DNA of 64,000 nucleotides from contig JAJEKV010000191.1 in NCBI GenBank assembly GCA_021234155.1, positions 112,842-176,841 of the forward strand. The letters run 5' to 3'. The number at the start of each line of letters is the position of its first letter. Position 1 is the stretch's first letter. Below, one piece after another: positions 45,488 through 55,418 of this stretch. A program made the position numbers and the translations under genes. Under the pieces are notes generated by a model. It did not search any database. It had not been told where the DNA came from and saw only the letters and a program-made list of their open reading frames with translations. Source of the stretch: Isoetes taiwanensis (Eukaryota > Streptophyta > Lycopodiopsida > Isoetales > Isoetaceae).

Positions 45488-45583
45488 AAGCTTTGTAATA
45501 CTTTTACATTGATCCTGTAAAGAATAGGAATGTAGAAGCTTTGTAATACTTTTACATTGATCCTGTAAAGAATAGGAATGTAG
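45488..45583. repeat. 48-bp perfect tandem duplication
   Basis: Two adjacent identical 48-bp copies (45488-45535 and 45536-45583), each beginning 'aagctttgtaatac' and ending 'gaataggaatgtag'. Confidence 0.9.
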
Positions 45584-48019
45584 ACAACGTTTATGTCCAT
45601 GCTCAACATCGTTCTTATATGGCTAAGGACCTAGATTATCATTGGTACCCATGTGGGACCAAAAGGAACTTCTACTCATGCAAAGAAAGAAAAGAGGAAA
45701 AGATGTGAAACGATCTAGCAAACATGCGTTTAGGTGTTAAGATGTGTGCCTAGGTATAACATAAATTGGGTACCCAATCGAGTGCATGATGTCCATCATA
45801 CATGTGAAACATGAAACATAATATTATTATTGGAACCACGAGTTCGGGCTTAAATCGCCTTACATTCTCCTCGACAAAGCATTAAAAATACTTTGTTTAT
45901 GCGTGTTCATGTTTTCCTTTCTTTTTCATGAGGCTTAATAATAGCATACCTTGTGCCTATATAAACGTTTTTACCTTACGGGATATCACAAAATGACATC
46001 CTACATCTAGAATAATAGGAAGAATCTTTTGCAAATACATCATTGCACATGTACATGATGTTTCTCAATCTGCCGGATATGTTAAAAGTTCAATAAAAAC
46101 TAAAGAGAAGAATTTTATAGCTATACGTGGAGCTTGGCTCTTTTCCATAGAAACAAAGCATGGGTTTTAGTCACATGAACTTGTTGGAAGTAGACAACTA
46201 AGTGGGATTCACCTCTAACATGTATTTCATAGCAGTCTTGTGTCTCCCAATAATTGCTCCAACCAAAGCGTGTACAATCAATATTTGCATGCAACGCGAG
46301 TTTAAATTTGAAACACGGTAGCACTTAATGCCATGAGATGTCGAATCGACATACCCGGTTTGTTGATGGCGGATATGCAGCTGACCAAGCGAGGGAAGCA
46401 AAGGAGGTCTTGTAGGTTTAACCTTAGGCTTCTGTCTGCCGTCGACAATCAGTGCACCCCAATGAAGCACCCAAATGAAGCGATCCTGTAACCTTACGCC
46501 TAAAACCGTTAATGATCAAAACCCATGCAATTCTGAGAAAAAATGAAACAACAAAATGCAATAAGCAATCAAGCATTTTTTGAAGGTAGAAGCCAATTAT
46601 TGAATGAAATTTCTCAAGTGGTGTATCCCTTTGCGGCAAGCTCCGGTTATAATCCTGAAAGCTACATAATAACTCTTTCAAATGAGAAGTCTAAATAGAT
46701 AGGATACATCTAGAGTCGGATGTTTTTGGAGAATTTAAATAGATCACCTAGTAATGCATTTGATAAATGCCACTTATGGTGACAATGCATATTCTACAAT
46801 AAGCAAGAGAAGAAAAGCGGTTTGCAATATGAGGAAAAGCGAGAGAAATCTTATTCTTTCACTAATACTCTATTATTAGGTGGCGATTCCCATATAATAA
46901 GTTCGATATTGATGTCCTAATAGATCACAACTTAAAAGTGGGAGCTACCATTTTTGTAATCCTTTTTACGCATTTCTCATTCAGCTTTGGGTGGAGTATA
47001 GATGCTGAATATAGAGTTGAGAATAAAGGATCTCTGCAAGATCATTTGAACTATGGAAGCGGAATTAAGTTGTGTAAATTTATAAATCCATGAGAAGGCG
47101 TACACTGTATGTATAGGATCAGTGGAACATCATAGTACGTACACAAATTGCTCCTTTGGAGTGAATGAAGATGCAATAAATGGAGCACGAGGTAATTTAC
47201 ATAAGGAAAATGAAATGGGGACCATGAAAGGACCATTCAAATCTTGGGCGAGAAGATCCCTTACACCATCTACATCTCCGAACCTAAAGTTTTGTAGAAA
47301 TTTAGCACCATAATGCTTTGCTCATTATCGGTACGCAATGGCATTGCCCAAGCTATGCTTAGCTTATCTTTTATCCATGATAAAAATGGTATACGTAAGA
47401 AAAATCCGGCTGACATTTTGGGCCAAAACAACGGCGATCCTCCGTGCATCTAGCAAAATCATCACGCACCATAGTAAGCGGCTTCAATAAGCGAAAAAGT
47501 TCCGCCCGGTTTGCTCGGCTATGGGTGCATAATAGCGAGGATTGTGATCTGCTCCAATTCCAAAAGTGTGCATAGGGTGTTTGTCTCTTCTTTGTCCCAT
47601 AAATCCGGCAAAACCATCTTTGGAAAGAATTTGCGAGAATGTTTAGAATCGGTTCCATTTTACCCGACCATGGGTGTCACCCCATCGATACTGACATAAT
47701 ACTTGCCCGCGAATTTACAACAATTGTCACGACTAGCATAAAGGCGAACTTTTAAGCAATTTTGCATGATAGCCCTACAAAGGTTCTGACCTCCACGATC
47801 CTGAAGCTTTATCGCATATTGTATAATTATTTACGCAAAAGATTACTTGAGCAGACCATTGATTCATTTACAAAACACCCAATTTAGCATGCCCATGCTC
47901 TATGCATCTGCTATCCCAGTTGCACATTCATCAACAAATTCAAAGGAAGGTCCCATACCCAAAACTCACCGGCATTGCCACATCCCACCATCAAAACCTT
48001 GGAAGTCTTGGGAATATAC

Positions 48020-48396
48020 TTAGCCATATCTTGGCGGATGAAGATTGAATAGTAGAATCGGCCCAGCCACAACAACGGCGAGGAGCCCTAACATGGATCT
48101 GTGGCTCACGAGCGGCTTCATCTCCATTAGTTGTCGAAGCTCGATCATGGCGGGGAAAGCGGCAATTAGAAGAAGGCTCTTTTGCGGCAGCGTCTTGCTT
48201 CTTCTATAGCGAGGAAGCTTCTTCCTTCTTCTAAATACCCACATAGCGGAATCGGCTTCTTGTTTCTTCTAAATGCGGAACTCATGAACCCTAGCAAAAA
48301 AAAAAAAAAAAAAAACCTAGAATCTTCACATGGCATCATCTCTTCCATTGATTTCATCAAATCTGGGCCGCCAAATTTAAATTTTGGGTCCAACAC
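48020..48396 (-). pseudogene. Unrecognised ORF remnant inside element E
   Basis: On the minus strand, overlapping frames include a short protein-like stretch with a hydrophobic segment (SMLGLLAVVVAGPILLF) after basic and acidic residues. The upstream frame is interrupted by a homopolymer (T on this strand, 48296-48315). It looks like an N-terminal exon with a membrane anchor, but I cannot name a family. A captured gene 5' end is possible. Confidence 0.25.
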
Positions 48397-48427
48397 TTAC
48401 CTAATAACATTATAATATAAGATAAGA

Positions 48428-50536
48428 CTAGTTAAGGTGCCCAATTCTTTTACTACACCATTTAAACCGGCAATGTTGGAACCTAGAAATAATAAGGTTT
48501 ATTGGAGGCCAGTAATGTTGGTGTCACGGCATTTGTATTTGTAGGAACCTTTAATTTCTTTCTTTTTTTATTCTCCTTTTTTTTTTTTTTAACCCGTTCT
48601 CCCTCCCTTTGCCTTCCCTTTCCCCTTTCCCTTTTTTCTTTCTCTTTTCTTATCATGCTTTTCCCTTCCTTTTTTTTCTTTCCCGCTCTTCCCATTTTTC
48701 CACTATTCTCTTTCCCTTTCCTTTTCCCCTTCCTTTTCCTTTTCCTTTTCCTTTTCTCTTTCCGTTTCTCATGCATTTTTTTCGTTCTCTTTTTACCTTT
48801 TCATGTGCCCTTTTCTTCCTTTTTCCACCCTCTTCCTCTTGATCTACAAACGTGCCCTTTTTCCCCATCTCTTTTCCAATTTCTCTCTCCTCTTTTCCTC
48901 ATGCTCTTTTGCTTTCCTTCTCCTTTTTCCTTTCCTTTTCCTTTCAACTTTCCATTCCCTTTTCATACTTTCCCCCACCCTTTTGCTTTGCGATGTTCCC
49001 TTTTCCCTTTTCCTTTCTCTTTCCCTTCCTTTACATTTTCCTTTTCCGTTCCTTTAAAGCTTTTCATATGCCTCTTTCCATTCCCTTTTCTCAACCTTTT
49101 TTATGTACCCTTTTTCCTTCTTTCCCCATCTTCTTCCCCCTTTTCCCCTTTCCACTTTCTCCTTTCTTGTTTCTTTTTTCTTTTCCCTTTCCCATACTCT
49201 TTTTCCCTTTCTTTCTTCTATTTCCTCACCCTTTCCCTCTTCCCTTTTTTCTCGTGCCCTTTTCTCCTTCCTCTTTTCCTATTCCTTGCTCCCTACCCTT
49301 TGTCTATTCTAATTCCCCCCCACCTTTTTCCTCATTTTTCCATCCTTTCCCTCTTCCTTTTTCTCGATGCTCTTTTTGCTTTCCTTTTTCTCTTTCTTCA
49401 CCCTTTCTCTTTTCCCCTTTTTTCACGCCCTTTCATTTTTTCTCTTTTTCTCGTTCCCTTTTCCCAAGTTCTCTTTTTCCCTTTTCCCCCTCTCTTTTCC
49501 TTTTTACTTTTCTTTTTTCCCATAGACTTTGCAACCTTTTCTTATTTTCCCTACCTTTTTCTCCTTTTCTCACCTTTACTTCTTACCCTTCTTCGCGGTG
49601 CTCTTTTTCCGTTCCCTTTCCCCTCAAACCTATTCTATTCCTTTTCTATTTTTCTTTTATCTTTCCATTTTCCTTTTCTCCTTCTCTTTTCCTTTTCCTC
49701 TTACCTTTCCTTTATTCCTTTTCATTTTTCCCTTTTTCCCTTTCAAGCGTTTTTCCTTTTCCCTTCTCCTCTTCCTTTTCCAGAACCCATTTTCCCTTTC
49801 ATGAAGTTTTTCCTTTTCCCTTCCCTCTTCCTTTTCCCTTTCATCGTTTTCCTTTTCCCTTCCCTCTTCCTTTTCCCTTTTCCTTTTCCCTTTTCCCTTT
49901 CATCGTTTTTTCCTTTTCCTTTTTCCTTTTCCCTTTTCCCTTTTCCTTTCATCGTTTTTTCCTTTTCCTTTTTCCCCTTTTCCTTTTCCTTTTTCCTTTT
50001 CCCTTTCATCATTTTTCCTTTTCCCTTCCCAAATCCGTTTCCCTTTTCCCTTTTCCTTTCATAAACCTTCCTTTTCCCGTCCCTTTTCCTTTTCCTTTTC
50101 CTTTTCCCTTTTCCGTTTTATAAATTTTCCCTTTTCCGTTTTCCCTTTTCCTTTTCCCTTTCATCTTTTTCCCATTTCCTTCCCCTTTTCCTTTTCCCTT
50201 TTCCCTTATATAGTTTTCCCTTTTCCCTTTCATCGTTTTCCCTTTTCCCTTCCCATTTACATTTCCCTTTTCCCTTTTCCCTTTCATCGTTTTTCCTTTT
50301 CCCTTCCCCTTTTCCGTTTCCCTTTTCCCTTTTCCCTTTCATCGTTTTCCTTTTCCCTTCCTTCCCCTTTCCCAAAAATTTTTAACTTTCCCTTTTCCTT
50401 TTTTCCTTTTCCCTTTCCTTTCCATAGTCAAGATGATTTTGTTGAACAAAGCACACATCATCTCCACCATTGGTCAATCAAATCCTCGACCGTCCGATTT
50501 AGGGTGCGGTCCATTACACAACATTATAATATAAGA
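48428..50536 (-). mobile_element. Helitron type B (2.1 kb), head-to-tail with C
   Basis: It starts CTAGTTAAGGTGCCC directly at the last A of element C (48427). It has the B-type 3' module, a C/T body 48550-50425 with the 'catcgttttt' motif and the 'cttatatagttttcc' marker near 50205, and a 5' module ending 'cattataatataaga'. T follows at 50537. The C-to-B junction equals that at 34682/34683. Confidence 0.82.
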
Positions 50537-52320
50537 TGGTGCCCAGCGTTGCTGGGCAAATGTTGGGAACATTTGTGGATGGAAACCTATTCAGCTCAGA
50601 CTCATTAACCAAGTTCATCATATCTAGGCTATAAGAGGTTTTTGTGCATTTGATAACCTTCCCTATCCTTTTTTCCTCATTTTCTTACACACTTTATTTT
50701 TTCCCTTTTCTTATTTTTCCTGCACATTTACTTTTCTCCTTCTCTCTCTCTTTTTTTCTTTTCTTTTTTACCCTCTTCTCCCTCCTCTTTTCCTTCCTTT
50801 TCTCCTTCTCATTTTTCCCTTTCCCTTTCCCTTTTTTGACGGCTTTTTTCCTTCCCTTTTCACCTTTCTCCACCCTTCCCATTTTCTCATGCTCTTTTTT
50901 TCCCTTTCCTTTTCCCATTCCTTTTTGCTTTTCTCTTTTCCCTTCCCTTTTCTTATGCCCTTTTTGCATTCCCTTTTCCCCACCTTTTTTTATGTTTTCT
51001 TCCTCTCCTCACCCTCTTCTTCTTTATCTCATGTCTCTTTTTCCCATTTTCTTCTTCCTTTTTTTTTTCTCATGCCTTTTTTTTCCTTTTCCCCCTTTCC
51101 GCCTCCCTTTTCTTTTTTTCCCTTTCCTTCTTTTTCATCATTTCCCCACCCTTTCCCTTTTTTCGTGCCCTTTTCCTCTTTCCTTCCCCCCTTCCTTTTC
51201 TCTTTCCCCCTTTCCTTTTTTCCTTTTTTTTTCTTTTTCCCATGTATTTTTCCATTCCTTTTTCCACTTCTTTTTACTTGCCTTTTCTTCAATGCCTTTC
51301 CCTACCCTCTTCCCCTTTTTTCCCATTTTCTTTTCCCTTTCCCTATGCTCTTTTTTGCCTTTATTTTTTACCCTTTGCTCACCCTTTCCCTCTTCCGATT
51401 TTTTCATGCCCTTTTCCCTTCCTCTTTTCCATTTTCCCTCCTTATTCCTCGTGTTCTTTTTCTTTCCCCTTTCGCCTCCCATTTCCTTTTTCCTTTCCTT
51501 CTTTTTTTTCATCCTTTTCTCTTTTCCATGCCCTTTTCCTCTTTCCTTTCCCCTTTTTTTTTCCTTCTCTCTTTTCCTTTTCCATTTTCCCACCCTTTTT
51601 CCATTCCATTTTTCCACCTTTTCACATGCCCTTTTCCTCCTTTTCCCACCCTCTTCCCCTTTTCCCTTTTCCTCTTTTCCTATTCCATGTTTTACATTCT
51701 CTTTTTGCTTTTCAGCTTTTCCCTTTTCTCTTTTTCCATCTCTTTTTCCCTTTCTTTTTTTCCTTTCCTCACCCTTTTCCTCTTCTCGTGCCACTTTCTC
51801 CTTCCTCTCTCATTTCCCTCTCCCTTTTCCTCATGCCCTTTTCCCTTTTTGCCTCCTTTTCCTTCCCTTTCTATTTTTTCCATGCCCTTTTTTCCTTCTC
51901 TTCATCATTCTTATCTTCCCCTTTTTTTCCCTTCACCCCCTTCCGTCTTCACCTTTTTCCGTTGCCCTATTTTTCTTCCTTTTCCTCCCTTCCCTTTTCT
52001 TTTCCCTTATTCTGTCCTTACCCTTTCCCCCTTTTCCTTTTCATAGTGTCCTTTTTTTTTCCTTCCTTTTTCTCCCTTTCTTTTTCTTTCCCTTTTTAAA
52101 AGCTCTTTTCCCTTTCCTTTTCCCTTCTCTAGTCTTTCCCTTTTACCCTTTTTTGCCTCTCACTTTTGCCCTTTTCTCTGCCATTTTCCCTTTCCTCTTA
52201 AGAGATCGGAGCATGGCCAATCCGGGTGGTGAGGATTGTGCGATAAATCTCGGCCTTCCGAATGCTATCGGGACGATCTCAACTATCTAAATTAGGGTTT
52301 GATTGAAGACATCACGCTAA
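50537..52320 (-). mobile_element. Helitron type A, second minus-strand copy, 3' tip missing
   Basis: It begins TGGTGCCCAGC with a perfect hairpin (50541-50557) but lacks the usual leading CTAGTAA. It continues 'aaatgttgggaacatttgtgg' as at 15970, and is C/T-only from about 50660 to 52190. It ends with 'cttaagagatcggagcatgg', 'ctaaattagggtttgat' and 'gaagacatcacgctaa', the same 5' module as at 17700-17827. The remaining bases to 52337 are assigned to the host Helitron H1. Confidence 0.72.
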
Positions 52321-52337
52321 AACTTTATAATATAAGA

Positions 52338-52377
52338 TAAATACTGCTGCCACCTGATGACATTGCATTAAATGCAA
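52338..52377 (+). repeat. Remainder of the 137-bp repeat copy 2
   Basis: Matches 40398-40437 at 37 of 40 positions and supplies the right flank of the Helitron nest. It is cut at 'aaatgcaa' by the next Helitron. Confidence 0.8.
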
Positions 52378-54522
52378 CTAGTTAAGGTGCCGGCGTTCTT
52401 GAGCCTGTTGGAAGCGGCAATGTTGGAGACCTAGAAATAATAAGGTTTGTTGGAACTGGTAATGTTGGTGTCCTGGCATTTGTATTGTAGGAACCTTTAA
52501 TTTCTTTCTTTTTTTATTCTCCCTTTTTTTTTTCTAACCCCGTTCTCCCTCCCTTTGCCTTCCCTTTCCCCTTTCCCTTTTTTTCTTTCTCTTTTCTTAT
52601 CGACTTTTTCCCTTCCTTTTTATCTTTCCCGCTCTCTCCCATTTTCCACTATTCTCTTTCCTTTTTCCCCCTTCCTTTTCCTTTTTCCTTTTCCTTTTCT
52701 CTTTCCGTTTCTCATGCATTTTTTAGTTCTCTTTTGCTTACCTTTTTCATGTGCCCTTTTCTTCCTTTCCCCACCCTCTTCCTCTTGATCGCGTGCCCTT
52801 TTCCCCATCTCTTTTCAATTTCTCTCCTCTTTTCCTCATGCTCTTTTTTGCTTTCCCTTCTCCTTTTTTCGCTTTCCTTTTCCTTTCAACTTTCCATTCC
52901 CTTTTCATACTTTCCCCACCCTTTTGCTTTTTTGATGTTCCCTTTTTTCCCTTTCCTTTCTCTTTCCCCTTCCTTTACATTTTCCCTTTTCCGTTCCTTT
53001 AAACTTTCATATGCCTCTTTCCATTCCCTTTTCTCAACCTTTTTTTTTGTACCCTTTTTTCCTTCTTTCCCCATCTTCTTCCCCTTTTCCCCCTTTCCAC
53101 TTTCTCCTTTCTTGTTTCTTTTTCTTTTCCCTTTCCCATACTCTTTTCCCTTTCTTTCTTCTATTTCCTCACCCTTTCCCTCTTCCCTTTTGTCTCGTGC
53201 CCTTTTCTCCTTCCTCTTTTCCTATTCCTTGCTCCCTACCCTTTGTCTATTCTAATTCCCCCACCTTTTTTCCCTCATTTTCCATCCTTTCCCTCTTCCT
53301 TTTTTTTTTCTCGATGCTCTTTTTTGCTTTCCTTTTTCTCTTTCTTCACCCTTTCTCTTTTCCCCTTTTTCCATCCCTTTCATTTTTTTCTTTTTTTTTC
53401 GTTCCCTTTTCCCAAGTTCTCTTTTCCCTTTTCCCCCCTCTCTTTTCCTTTTTTACTTTTCTTTTCCCATAGACTTTGCAACCTTTTCTTATTTTCCCTT
53501 ACCTTTTTCTCCTTTTCTCACCTTTACTTCTTACCCTTCTCGCGGTGCTCTTTTTCCGTTCCCTTTCCCCCTCGCCTATTCTATTCCTTTTTCTATTTTC
53601 TTTTATCTTTCCATTTTCCTTTTCTCCTTCTCTTTCCTTTTTCCTCTTACCTTTCCTTTATTCCTTTTCATTTTTCCCTTTTCCCTTTCATCGTTTTTCC
53701 TTTTCCCTTCTCCTCTTCCTTTTCCCTTTTCCATTTTCCCTTTCATCGTTTTTCCTTTTCCCTTCCCCTCTTCCTTTTCCCTTTCATCGTTTTTCCTTTT
53801 CCCTTCCCCTCTTCCTTTTCCCTTTTCCCTTTTCCCTTTTCCCTTTCATCGTTTTTCCTTTTCCTTTTTCCTTTTTCCTTTTCCCTTTTCCTTTTCCCTT
53901 TTCCCTTTTCCCTTTTCCCTTTCATCGTTTTTCCTTTTCCTTTCCCCTTTTCCTTTTCCCTTTTCCCTTTTCCCTTTCATCTTTTTTCCTTTTCCCTTCC
54001 CTTTTCCTTTTCCCTTTTCCCTTTTCCCTTTCATCGTTTTTCCTTTTCCCGTCCCCTTTTCCTTTTCCCTTTTCCCTTTTCCTTTTCCGTTTCCGTTTTC
54101 CCTTTTCCGTTTTCCCTTTTCCCTTTTCCCTTTCATCTTTTTCCTTTTCCTTCCCTTTTCCTTTTCCCTTTTCCTTATATAGTTTTCCCTTTTCCCTTTC
54201 ATCGTTTTTCCTTTTCCCTTCCCCTTTTTCTTTCCCTTTTCCCTTTTCCCTTTCATCGTTTTCCTTTTCCTTCCCCTTCCCCTTTTCCCTTTTCCCTTTT
54301 CCCTTTCATCGTTTTTCCTTTTCCCTTCCCCTTCCCCTTTTCCTTTTTCCATTTTCCCTTTTCCTTTTCCTTTTCCTTTTTCCTTTTCCCTTTCATATTG
54401 AAGCCATAGTCAAGATGAAATTTTAGTTGAAGACACGCACACATCATCTCCACCATTGGTCAATCAAATCCTCGACCGTCCGATTTAGGGTGCGGTCCAT
54501 TACACAACATTATAATATAAGA
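52378..54522 (-). mobile_element. Helitron type B, cleanest complete copy (2145 bp)
   Basis: Left edge: A then CTAGTTAAGGTGCCGGC (hairpin decayed). The 3' module 'gttggagacctagaaataat', 'ggtaatgttggtgtcctggc' and 'taggaacctttaatttc' is followed by a C/T-only body (52498-54390). The right third of the body holds about eleven repeats of TTTCATC(G)TTTTTCC at 40-100 bp spacing (53689, 53744, 53785, 53848, 53923 and on to about 54310). The 5' module 'gaagccatagtcaagatg', 'ccaccattggtcaatc', 'gatttagggtgcggtccatt', 'cattataatataaga' ends at 54522, then T. No coding capacity beyond stop-free C/T frames. Confidence 0.88.
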
Positions 54523-54960
54523 TCAATATAAGTGGCTAAATCTGATGCCCTAATTTGAAGGGCATAGATCAAATGCCCCAAAAATTACACCTTCCTTGAA
54601 GTTTCCCAAAACAAATGGATGGCTAGGATTTCTCCTTCCGCCCTTGATCCAACGGTTTAGGGATGGGGTGCATGCCCCATGCATGCCCCCCATCATATTT
54701 CTATGCCCATGCATGACCTCTCCCATGAGGTGGCGACATCGTGGCCTTCCATTTCCAATCGGACGGCTGGCATTAATCTCTATATAGCATGGGTACATCC
54801 TTTCCTGGGACACATAGAATAGTTTTATATATATAATGATATTTCATCAACATGAATATAAACACACCATAAAAGTTGCAGCACAACTTTTTCCTTATTT
54901 ACTTACTACCAAGCCTCAGCTTATATGGGTCATGAGACTGCAACTTTTGAAACTTTGATC
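54523..54960. other. Intergenic stretch, no gene recognised
   Basis: About 440 bp of unique-looking sequence with a palindromic 'catgccccatgcatgcc' area (54669-54700). No coding or repeat feature I can name. Confidence 0.4.
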
Positions 54961-54963
54961 ACT

Positions 54964-55418
54964 CTAAGAAAAGAGTGAATCTGCTTCTTTAATAGCCTGC
55001 TTGCGACTTTCTTCCTTCATTCCAGAAATGACAGTGTCACGAGGCTTGTAACGACGAACATTGAACTCTGTTGCATTGCCAAAGCATCAGTAGCAATACG
55101 ATTCTAGAAGAAGCATCAAAACAATAATTCACCTCCGGTTATGCCATTACGATCATCTTGAACAAACAAGGCCAGGCTGCATCTGACCAAAACATCCGTT
55201 TAATGCGATAAACCTGGTCGATGATAAACCTATATTAGATTTGATCGCCCTTCAATGATGACTCTTCAATGAACAAAGATAACTTACCTTGAAGTATGGG
55301 TGATCGATGTCTGGATAACGCAATATGCCAATATCAAGCATGGTCTTCTCATGGCGCTCATGCTTGGTGAAAAAGGTTTTAAAGCTATTGATTGTTGCAC
55401 CAGTCTGAGCAAAGTCGA
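54964..55418 (-). pseudogene. Three-exon 3' end of an unrecognised plant gene
   Basis: Three minus-strand exons join through canonical splice sites. Exon 1 is 55288-55418 (DFAQTGATINSFKTFF..., ending HPYFK, then GTAAGT). Exon 2 is 55133-55213 (VYRIKRMFWSD..., FVQDDRNGITG, then GTGAAT). Exon 3 is 54964-55067 (EFNVRRYKPRD...EADSLFS, then TAG). Exons 1 and 3 are fully open and in phase. Exon 2 needs a 1-nt frame change between WSDAAW and FVQDD, so it is a pseudogene or has a sequence error. Introns are 74 and 65 bp. The protein style is conserved-looking, but I cannot name the family. No upstream exons are seen. Confidence 0.6.

Larger units (their letters stand above)
44463..48422 (-). mobile_element. 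Helitron E inserted in the 5' terminus of element C
   Basis: Left edge CTAGTAACGGG with hairpin CCGGC-GTT-GCCGG (44476-44488). Right edge 'acctaataacattataatataaga', then T. Removing it rebuilds C's terminus 'aacattataata^taaga', an A^T site. It is not C/T-rich and is largely AT-rich non-coding DNA. A second Helitron-like 3' end lies inside at 45145. Confidence 0.65.
41922..48427 (-). mobile_element. Helitron type C, second copy, split by element E
   Basis: The left part is 41922-44462; the last five bases (taaga) are at 48423-48427. The 3' module (41922-42530) matches 32116-32740 throughout ('ataatccaactatttaa', 'gatagtgttgcatcggtat', 'ttgggtgaggggcattgga'). The body is C/T-only to about 44338. 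The 5' module again has 'ccaccattggtcaatc' and 'acctaacattataata', where it is cut by E after 'ata'. Its 3' hairpin is changed to GCCCGTTTAATGGGC. Unsplit length would be about 2.55 kb, close to the copy at 32116. Confidence 0.72.
40537..52337 (-). mobile_element. Helitron nest (host element H1 plus nested A, B, C, E)
   Basis: The left edge is a textbook Helitron 3' end: CTAG (40537-40540), a 7-nt gap, then a perfect 7-bp hairpin GCCCAGC-GTT-GCTGGGC (40548-40564). The right edge is 'actttataatataaga', reading TC on the minus strand, followed by T. Removing 40537-52337 rejoins 'gagagtca' to 'taaatactg', as in the intact repeat copy at 40390. The whole 11.8 kb therefore appears to occupy one A^T target. 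H1's own sequence is mainly 40537-41921 plus the last 17 bp or so; the rest is later insertions. Confidence 0.7.

Noticed and set aside
46121-46681. Possible transposase or Rep remnant inside element E
   Set aside because: Open frames lack any catalytic motif I can identify (no DDE spacing, no HUH or helicase motif).
42525-54426. Frames of up to about 550 aa resembling hydrophobic membrane proteins
   Set aside because: Phe/Leu/Ser/Pro richness is the translation of TTT, CTT, TCC and CCC. The complementary Lys/Arg/Glu/Gly frames are its mirror image.
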